Assembly (NCBI RefSeq): GCF_000022205.1
Contig: NC_012029.1
Location: 744,001-808,000 of the forward strand
Origin: Halorubrum lacusprofundi ATCC 49239
GTDB lineage: Archaea; Halobacteriota; Halobacteria; Halobacteriales; Haloferacaceae
Direction of reading: 5' to 3'
Length of the DNA stretch: 64,000 nt
In this document: positions 58,173 to 64,000 of the stretch, in pieces
How positions within the stretch are numbered: the first letter of the stretch is position 1
Layout of the letters: every line of letters starts with the position of its first letter
Notes under the pieces: generated by a model
The model's input: only the letters and a program-made list of their open reading frames with translations
What the model was told of the DNA's origin: nothing
Databases searched by the model: none
Position numbers and translations under genes: made by a program

Positions 58173-58889
58173 ATGACTGACGATTGGGTGAGTCTCTTTT
58201 CAGGCGGGAAGGACTCCTCGTGGGCGCTGTACCGCGCGCTGGAGGAGGGCCTCGATGTCTCGCGACTCCTAACGGTCCACCCTGCGGGCGACTCGTACAT
58301 GTATCACACGCCGGCGACCGAGCTCGCCGCGCTCGCGGCCGAGAGCGTCGGGATCGATCTCGTCGAGGTATCGCCTGCTGATTTCGGCGCGGACGATGTC
58401 GACGACGCGGGCGAGCAGGGCGACGCCGAACTGGAGCCGATGGAGGCGGCGCTCCGGGAGATCGCCGCGGGCGACGACGTGGACCTCGCGGGCGTCACCG
58501 CGGGCGCGGTCGAAAGCGAGTTCCAGACGAGCCGCATTCAGGGGATGTGCGACCGGCTCGGGATCGACCTCTTCGCGCCGCTGTGGCAGGAGAGCCCGGT
58601 CGCGCTCGCCGAGGCGATGTTCGAGGCGGGCTTCGAGATCCGGATCGTGCAGGTTGCCGCCTACGGGCTCGACGAGTCGTGGCTCGGTCGGAGATACGAC
58701 GCTGACGCGCTCGCGGAGCTCGTCGATCTCCGCGAGGAATGCGGGGTCCACCCGCTCGGCGAGGGCGGCGAGTTCGAGACGTATGTCGTCGACGGCCCGC
58801 ACATGGACCGGCGGATCGACATGGAGTACGATACCGTCTGGGAGGGCGACCGCGGCCACGTCGAGATCCGGGACGCGCGGCTGGAGTAG
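58173..58889 (+). CDS. dph6: Diphthine-ammonia ligase
   Basis: The 238-residue protein is a PP-loop ATPase: LFSGGKDSSWALYRALEEG, then the conserved HTPATELAALAAESVGID and VTAGAVESEFQTSRIQGMCDRLGI, which mark the Dph6/MJ0570 family. EGGEFETYVVDGPHM closes the domain. It amidates diphthine on elongation factor 2. Length is typical. Confidence 0.92.
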   Translation: MTDDWVSLFSGGKDSSWALYRALEEGLDVSRLLTVHPAGDSYMYHTPATELAALAAESVGIDLVEVSPADFGADDVDDAGEQGDAELEPMEAALREIAAGDDVDLAGVTAGAVESEFQTSRIQGMCDRLGIDLFAPLWQESPVALAEAMFEAGFEIRIVQVAAYGLDESWLGRRYDADALAELVDLREECGVHPLGEGGEFETYVVDGPHMDRRIDMEYDTVWEGDRGHVEIRDARLE

Positions 58890-58912
58890 GTCGTTGCTCC
58901 GGACGAGCCGGG

Positions 58913-60166
58913 CTACGGCCAGTTGCCGGCCTGATCGTACGCGTTTATGATCCGATCGATGGCGACGACGTACGCCGCCGTTCGGAGGTTCGGAGCGTCG
59001 TTCGTCTCGTAGCTGTCGACCAGTCGATCGAAGGCGTCGACGATCATGCGTTCGAGCTCCTCGTTCACCCGCGACTCCGTCCAGTAGAACCGCTGGCGGT
59101 TCTGGACCCACTCGAAGTACGAGACGGTGACGCCGCCGGCGTTCGCGAGGATATCGGGGACGACGTACACGTCCTTCTCGGCGAGCACGTCGTCGGCGTC
59201 AGGGGTGAGCGGCCCGTTCGCGGCCTCGACGATCACATCGGCGCTCACGTCGGCGGCGAGGTCGCCGTCGATCGCGTTCTCCAGTGCGGCCGGCACGAGG
59301 AGGTCGACATCGAGCGTTAACAGCTCCTCGTTTGTGAGCGACTCCGTGTCACTGTACCCGCTGACGGAGCCGGTCTCGACCTTGTGGGCTTTCACGGCCC
59401 GGGGGTCGAGCCCGTCGGGGGCATGGATGCCACCGGAGGAGTCGGAGACCGCGACCACGTCGGCGCCGAGGTCGGCGAGCAGCGCGGCGGCGATCGAGCC
59501 CGCGTTCCCGTACCCTTGGACGGCGACCGTCGCGCCAGCGATATCGCGGTCGAGCCAGTCGAACGCCTCTCGCGCCGAGAGCGCGACCGAGCGGCCGGTG
59601 GCTTCGACGCGCCCCTCGCTGCCGCCCGAGTCGAGCGCCTTCCCGGTGATGACACCGGGAGCGGTCGTGTTCTCTAAGGTCTCGTAGGTGTCTTTGATCC
59701 AGTTCATCTCCCGCTGGCCGGTGTTGACGTCCGGCGCGGGGATGTCGCGGTCTTCCCCGATCAGCGGGCGGAGTTCGGTCGCGAACGCGCGGGTGAGCCG
59801 TTCGAGTTCGTCCTCGGAGTAGTCGGCGGGATCGATCGCGATCCCCCCCTTCCCGCCGCCGTACGGTATGTCGACGACGGCGCACTTGTACGCCATCCAT
59901 CCCGACAGCGCCTTCACCTCGTCGCGGGTGACGCCGGGATGATATCGGATACCGCCCTTGTACGGCCCGCGGTCACCGTTGAACTGCGATCGGTACGCGC
60001 GAACCGTCTCTAGCGATCCGTCGTCGCGCTCGATAGTGAGGTTCGTCTCTAGTACACGCTCAGGGTTTTTCAGTCGGTCGAGCACGCCCGGTGACGCGTC
60101 GAGGAACGCTGCGGCGTCGTCGACCTGCTCTTGGAGACTCTCGAAGGGGTTGGCTTGGCCGGTCAT
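58913..60166 (-). CDS. gdhB: Glutamate dehydrogenase
   Basis: The 417-residue protein has [22 protein letters not shown], the [18 protein letters not shown] catalytic Lys and glycine region, and the Rossmann motif [32 protein letters not shown]. The end is complete ([14 protein letters not shown]). It interconverts glutamate and 2-oxoglutarate; cofactor preference is unclear, as haloarchaea have several isoforms. Confidence 0.95.
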   Translation of the reverse strand: MTGQANPFESLQEQVDDAAAFLDASPGVLDRLKNPERVLETNLTIERDDGSLETVRAYRSQFNGDRGPYKGGIRYHPGVTRDEVKALSGWMAYKCAVVDIPYGGGKGGIAIDPADYSEDELERLTRAFATELRPLIGEDRDIPAPDVNTGQREMNWIKDTYETLENTTAPGVITGKALDSGGSEGRVEATGRSVALSAREAFDWLDRDIAGATVAVQGYGNAGSIAAALLADLGADVVAVSDSSGGIHAPDGLDPRAVKAHKVETGSVSGYSDTESLTNEELLTLDVDLLVPAALENAIDGDLAADVSADVIVEAANGPLTPDADDVLAEKDVYVVPDILANAGGVTVSYFEWVQNRQRFYWTESRVNEELERMIVDAFDRLVDSYETNDAPNLRTAAYVVAIDRIINAYDQAGNWP

Positions 60167-60233
60167 ACATCTGTCTCCCAGGGGATCGTGGTTAACTGTG
60201 ACGGACGGTTCGGTTCTTGTCTCGATCGATGCC

Positions 60234-61115
60234 CTATCGATCGCTGGCGGCGGCGCGCTCGACGATCCGTTCCGCCTGCGCGATCAGGGGCGCGTCGATC
60301 ATCTCGCCGTCGACCTCGAAAACGCCCCGTGCGTCCCGGTCCGCGGCGTCGCGGGCGTCGAGCACCGTCTCGGCCCACTCGACCTTCTCGGGATCCGGCG
60401 TGAACGCCGCGTTGATCGGTTCGACCTGTGCCGGGTGGATTGCCAGCTTCCCGTCGTAGCCGAGCGTGAGCGCGAACGCGGCCTCCTCGCGGAGCCCGTC
60501 CGCGTCGGAGAAGTCGGTATACACCGTGTCGATCGCGTCGATATCGGCGGCACCGGCCGCGAGGACGACGTGTTCGCGGGCGTACAACACCTCGGTCCCC
60601 TCGTCGGTGCGGGTCGCGCCCACGTCAGCCGCGAGATCCTCCGCGCCGAAGACGAGCACATTGGTCGCCGGGGCGGCCGCAATTGACTCGGCCGAGAGGA
60701 TCCCCGCCGCGGTCTCGACCAACGCGAACACGGCCGGGTCGAGTCCGCGGTCCGCACAGAGTGAGGCAACTTTGTCGACGCGCTCGGGCGACTCCACTTT
60801 CGGGAGCATGACCGCGTCGAGTCGGATCGGACCCTCGGCGTCGTCGGGGCCGTCCTCGTCCCCCGTCCCCGCTCCGATCAGGGCGTCGAGGTCGGCGGCA
60901 GGGCCCGACGCGGTGAGCCGAACGCACACCTCCGCGTCGGGATCGAAGTCGGGGTCGGCGAGCACCGCGCGGACGTGCTCGCGAGCCTCGGCCTTCCGAC
61001 CGGGTGCGACTGCATCTTCCAAATCGAAGCAGATCACGTCGGCGCCGGCACCCGGGGCCTTGCGCATGAGCTCCGGGCGGTCACCGGGCGAGAACAGCAG
61101 GCTTCGTCGTGCCAT
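60234..61115 (-). CDS. HpcH/HpaI-type citrate lyase beta-like C-C lyase
   Basis: The 293-residue protein has [63 protein letters not shown]-like [17 protein letters not shown] and [13 protein letters not shown], all typical of the CitE/(S)-citramalyl-CoA lyase group. The N-terminal frame to 61625 antisense to the MaoC gene is rejected. In haloarchaea such enzymes cleave malyl- or methylmalyl-CoA. The MaoC gene beside it and gdhB suggest dicarboxylate or methylaspartate-type metabolism. Confidence 0.85.
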   Translation of the reverse strand: MARRSLLFSPGDRPELMRKAPGAGADVICFDLEDAVAPGRKAEAREHVRAVLADPDFDPDAEVCVRLTASGPAADLDALIGAGTGDEDGPDDAEGPIRLDAVMLPKVESPERVDKVASLCADRGLDPAVFALVETAAGILSAESIAAAPATNVLVFGAEDLAADVGATRTDEGTEVLYAREHVVLAAGAADIDAIDTVYTDFSDADGLREEAAFALTLGYDGKLAIHPAQVEPINAAFTPDPEKVEWAETVLDARDAADRDARGVFEVDGEMIDAPLIAQAERIVERAAASDR

Positions 61116-61253
61116 GTCAGGCGGTCCGTCCCCACCGACATAATCGTCCCGACGGCGACGCCGGCCAAGAGGGAGGAGAGACGCGCACCGCCTGGCGTGC
61201 CGCTTGATCGGAGGAACGGTAGCAATTTGACGCCCGCGGGAGACGGTAGTCCC

Positions 61254-61724
61254 ATGCCCGGACGCTACTACGAGGAGTTCACGATTGGCGAGACGATCGA
61301 ACACGCGAAGCGACGGACGATAAGCGAGGCCGACAACCAGCGCTTCTGCGACATGACGATGAACCAGCAGCCGCTCCACCTCGACGCCGACTTCGCCGAG
61401 GAGACGCAGTTCGGCGAGCGGCTGGTTAACGGGCTCTACACCATGTCGCTCGCGGTCGGCGTGTCCATCCCCGAGACGACCGACGGTACCATCGTCGCGA
61501 ACCTCTCGTACGACGCGGTAGAGCATCCGAATCCGGTGTTCCACGGAGATACGATCCATGCCCAGTCGACCGTCACCGACAAGCGGGAGACGAGCGACGG
61601 CGAACGCGGCATCGTCACGATGCACGTGGAGGCGTTCAAAATCGTTGAGGACGGCGACGACGTGCTCGTCTGCGAGTTCGATCGGACCGTGCTCTCGGAG
61701 AAGCGGCCGGAAGACGGGGAGTAG
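61254..61724 (+). CDS. MaoC-family hydratase
   Basis: The 156-residue protein has a hot-dog fold with RRTISEADNQRFCDMTMNQQPLHLDADFAEETQFGERLVNG, in which the Asp...His dyad of hydratase 2 is kept (NQQPLHLDADFA). The C-terminus is NPVFHGDTIHAQSTVTDKRET. It is divergent from the C-C lyase gene, and the two share a 138-bp gap. A mesaconyl-CoA or C5-acid hydratase role is suggested by that pairing. Confidence 0.85.
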   Translation: MPGRYYEEFTIGETIEHAKRRTISEADNQRFCDMTMNQQPLHLDADFAEETQFGERLVNGLYTMSLAVGVSIPETTDGTIVANLSYDAVEHPNPVFHGDTIHAQSTVTDKRETSDGERGIVTMHVEAFKIVEDGDDVLVCEFDRTVLSEKRPEDGE

Positions 61725-61757
61725 CCGCCTGACGGCAAGTAGTCACCCGTCGGCGGC

Positions 61758-62360
61758 TCAGTCGGCCTCCTCGCCGTCGGCCAGCATCAGCCCGAGGTAC
61801 GACGTGCGTATCTGCGAATCGCCGTCGAGTCCAAGCCGGTCGAGGGCCTCCAGCGCCTCGTCACGGGTGGCCTCGATCGCGCTCTCGTCGTCGACCTCCC
61901 GCTCGATCTCGACGAACTCGCCGACGCCGTCGACCGCGTCGAGGGTGACGGTGAACCCAGCGAACGACCAGAACTCGCGGCGCTTCTCGACTACCGCAGC
62001 CGGTTCGAACCCGAGCCCCGAGAGCACGCCCGCCATCGCCTCGCCGTCGTCGACGGCGGTCTCGTGTTCCACGCGCGTCTTCGACCTCCCGTCGAGGCGG
62101 GGGCCTTTGTACGTGAGCTTCGTCGTTTCTGCGGTCGGGTCCGCGGTCGACACCGCCTCGGTCTCCGCCCCGATCCCGTCCGGAAGTGGGGTCTCGCGTC
62201 GGACCCGGAGCGCCTCGTCCGTCTCGGCGAAGTCGCGGTGCGGGGCGTCGTAGTACGCGTCGCGCTGACGGCGGGCATCGACGCGCTCAGCGCCGGCCGC
62301 CCGCAGTCGCTTCCGGACAGCGTCGGTGTCGGCGGATACCTTGATCTCGACCTCGTACAT
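61758..62360 (-). CDS. cyaB: Class IV adenylate cyclase / CYTH protein
   Basis: The 200-residue protein begins MYEVEIKVSADTDAVRKRL, with the ExExK motif of CYTH enzymes at residues 3-7. Charged tunnel residues follow in LRVRRETP, TKLTYKGPRLDGRSKTRVEHE and VEKRREFWSF. It may make cAMP or hydrolyse a tri/polyphosphate. ATG 62360 is chosen; the frame to 62393 adds a Gly-rich leader. It is convergent with the MaoC gene. Confidence 0.85.
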   Translation of the reverse strand: MYEVEIKVSADTDAVRKRLRAAGAERVDARRQRDAYYDAPHRDFAETDEALRVRRETPLPDGIGAETEAVSTADPTAETTKLTYKGPRLDGRSKTRVEHETAVDDGEAMAGVLSGLGFEPAAVVEKRREFWSFAGFTVTLDAVDGVGEFVEIEREVDDESAIEATRDEALEALDRLGLDGDSQIRTSYLGLMLADGEEAD

Positions 62361-62514
62361 ACCACCGGATCCGCCGGGATAGTTCTTAAGCACGGTGGGA
62401 CGCGCTCACTGCAGCCTCGGGCCCGATCGCTCCGCTTCGACGGCCGCGTTCCGCGCCGTCATCGCTCCGGATCGAACCGTGCGCCTTAAGGGTGTAACAG
62501 GAGACGTTCAGGGT

Positions 62515-63438
62515 ATGAGCGATCAGGAGCAAGCGGACGCGGCCGAGGACGCAGACGAGGCCGAGACCGAAACCGAGGGACTCGCCGACGGCGACTTCGT
62601 GCGCGTCGCGTACACGATTCGAACCGCCGACGACGACCGTGTCATCGACACCACCGACGAGGAGGTCGCCGAGGACGCGGAGATCGACACTGAGGAACAC
62701 GAGTTCGAGCCTCGCGTCATCGCGCTCGGCGCAGGTCACGTGTTCCCGTCCGTCGAGGAAGCCTTCATCGGCGCCGAGGTTGGCGACGAGGGCGTCGTCG
62801 ACGTGCCCGCCGAAGACGCCTTCGGCGAGTACGACCCCGACGAGGTCGAGACCGTCAAGGCCGACAAGATCCCCGAGGACAGCCGCTACCCCGGCGCGCA
62901 GGTCCAGATCGATAACCGTCAGGGTTACCTCGAGACGATTATCGGCGGCCGTGCCCGCGTCGACTTCAACCACCCGCTGGCCGGCGAGGACCTCGAGTAC
63001 GAGTACGAGATCCTCGAGGCGATCGAGGACCGCGAACAGCAGGCCGCCGGCATGCTCGGGATGTACCTCCAGGAGGCGCCTGAGGTTCGGATCGAGACCG
63101 TCACCGAAGAAGAGGAGACCGTCTCCGAGGACGACGACGGCGAGGAGGTCGTCGAGACCGAGGATGTCGAGAAGGATGTCCTCTACGTGACGGCGACACA
63201 GGCGATGCAGATGAACCAGCAGTGGATGTTCCAGAAGCAGCAGATCGCCCAGGACCTTATGAGCCGACTCGACCTCGACCGCGTCGTCGTCGAGGAAGTC
63301 ATCGAGGGCGGCGGCATGGGTGGACTCGGCGGCATGATGGGCGGCATGGGCGGCGCTGGCGCCGAAGACATCGAGGAGGCGCTCGAAGACGTCGACGTTG
63401 ACGCCGACGAGATCGTCGACGAGATCGACGAGGAGTAA
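62515..63438 (+). CDS. SlyD-like FKBP-type peptidyl-prolyl isomerase
   Basis: The 307-residue protein has an acidic N-terminal extension and an FKBP domain with VRVAYTIRTADDDRVIDTTDEE, IALGAGHVFPSVEEAFIGAEVGD and VDVPAEDAFGEYDPDEVETVKAD, the split FKBP with an insert-in-flap (about 90-150). After the insert come RVDFNHPLAGEDLEYEYEI and an extended acidic tail with a Gly/Met-rich stretch near residue 270. It acts on protein folding in the cytoplasm. Length is larger than bacterial SlyD because of the tail. Confidence 0.88.
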   Translation: MSDQEQADAAEDADEAETETEGLADGDFVRVAYTIRTADDDRVIDTTDEEVAEDAEIDTEEHEFEPRVIALGAGHVFPSVEEAFIGAEVGDEGVVDVPAEDAFGEYDPDEVETVKADKIPEDSRYPGAQVQIDNRQGYLETIIGGRARVDFNHPLAGEDLEYEYEILEAIEDREQQAAGMLGMYLQEAPEVRIETVTEEEETVSEDDDGEEVVETEDVEKDVLYVTATQAMQMNQQWMFQKQQIAQDLMSRLDLDRVVVEEVIEGGGMGGLGGMMGGMGGAGAEDIEEALEDVDVDADEIVDEIDEE

Positions 63439-63521
63439 CCGATCTTCCAGTCGGGCGGGTCGAACCGCCCGCGCGAACGCGAACCGATCTCTTTTGAACT
63501 GCGGTCGACCCACTGAGAGAC

Positions 63522-63788
63522 ATGGAAATCGAACGTGCGCGTGACGACCTCGTCGTCGCCGCGAGCGCTGGGAGCGCTACGATCGTGATCGCACTTCTGT
63601 CCGGCGTCGCCGGCGTCCTCAACGTTTCGACCCTGCCGACGCTGGCGCCGCTCGTCGTCTACGCGGGGTACCTCTTCTCACGGAAAGGTGGGCCGTATGG
63701 CTCACTCGACCGACCGCGGAACTGGGCGACTGCCGCGGTGCTCGTTGGCGTTCTCGTCGTTGCCGCGGCGTCGGTTCTGTCGGTGTGA
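63522..63788 (+). CDS. Small membrane protein, three helices
   Basis: The 88-residue protein has three hydrophobic segments (ATIVIALLSGVAGVLNV, LPTLAPLVVYAGYLFSR, WATAAVLVGVLVVAAASVLSV). It starts MEIERARDDLVVAASAGS. It is a plain haloarchaeal membrane protein without a motif. The 83-bp gap before it contains a promoter-like ctcttttga. Confidence 0.65.
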   Translation: MEIERARDDLVVAASAGSATIVIALLSGVAGVLNVSTLPTLAPLVVYAGYLFSRKGGPYGSLDRPRNWATAAVLVGVLVVAAASVLSV

Positions 63789-63815
63789 AGTCGTCGCGTC
63801 GTCACCGACGCCGAG

Positions 63816-64000
63816 TCAGGCGATGTCGCGGCTCGTGTCCACCGACACTGTATCTGTGAGCTTCAGCTTGAGGGGTTCTTCGAGCGCCGCGCCGCCACGG
63901 AACTTCGGAACGATCAGGCGGTTCACGATCTCCGTACCGGTCACAGTCGTTCGGAGGTCGAAGATCACATCCGCGACCTGCTCGGTGACCACTCGGTTCT
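63816..64000 (-). CDS. C-terminal part of an unknown protein, cut by the window edge
   Basis: The minus strand is open from the right edge to a stop at 63816-63818. The last 61 residues include NRVVTEQVADVIFDLRTT, EIVNRLIVPKFRGG and LKLKLTDTVSVDTSRDIA. It looks like a beta-rich domain end. The family is not recognisable from this fragment. Confidence 0.6.
   Translation of the reverse strand, partial: NRVVTEQVADVIFDLRTTVTGTEIVNRLIVPKFRGGAALEEPLKLKLTDTVSVDTSRDIA

Overview
The window is haloarchaeal chromosome, probably Halorubrum-like (genus is inference). It is G+C-rich throughout, the proteins are strongly acidic, many genes start without a Shine-Dalgarno, and several families are haloarchaeal: GfcR, halocyanin, fused CoxA/CoxC, a VNG_1110C-type small protein and DUF371.

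Layout. (1) 1-6727 is host: a partial amidohydrolase, a zinc alcohol dehydrogenase, a 2-oxoacid dehydrogenase E1-alpha-like protein, an FAD amine-oxidase/desaturase-like protein, Trm5, and two small unknown genes. (2) 6728-6800 is tRNA-Thr(CGT). (3) About 6801-36003 is a tailed-virus (Caudoviricetes) provirus in one rightward run. It begins with small zinc-finger and coiled-coil proteins, an MCM helicase beside a palindrome-rich candidate origin, more small zinc proteins, a viral tRNA-Phe and structured non-coding DNA. Then follow terminase, portal, prohead protease, scaffold, major capsid, head-tail connectors, tail tube, a frameshifted tail assembly chaperone, tape measure, baseplate and fibre genes. 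The last fibre gene is cut at about 36003. No integrase and no second copy of the tRNA end are visible, so the provirus looks right-truncated. (4) 36004-64000 is host: a secreted coiled-coil protein, prolyl-tRNA synthetase, a Nudix hydrolase, a TGS-domain GTPase, a 22-bp minisatellite, DUF371, a DRG GTPase, cytochrome c oxidase (coxB, coxAC, a CoxD-like subunit nearby), halocyanin, an epimerase, a GNAT enzyme, an IS200/IS605 end remnant, a TANGO2-like protein, glucose dehydrogenase overlapping its regulator gfcR, a monothiol glutaredoxin, Dph6, glutamate dehydrogenase, a citrate-lyase-like C-C lyase with a MaoC hydratase, a CYTH protein and a SlyD-like prolyl isomerase.

How the genes work together. 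The provirus genes overlap by 1-4 nt (ATGA or GTGA) almost throughout, so they are probably translated as coupled polycistronic messages. Head genes precede tail genes as in other tailed viruses. The tail chaperone pair carries a perfect in-frame G GGA AAC slippery site followed by a -1-frame extension whose stop overlaps the tape-measure start. This is the strongest special signal in the window. On the host side, a respiratory cluster (oxidase plus halocyanin as likely electron donor) and a sugar-oxidation unit (gdh-gfcR, with a palindrome at the promoter) are the clearest functional groups.
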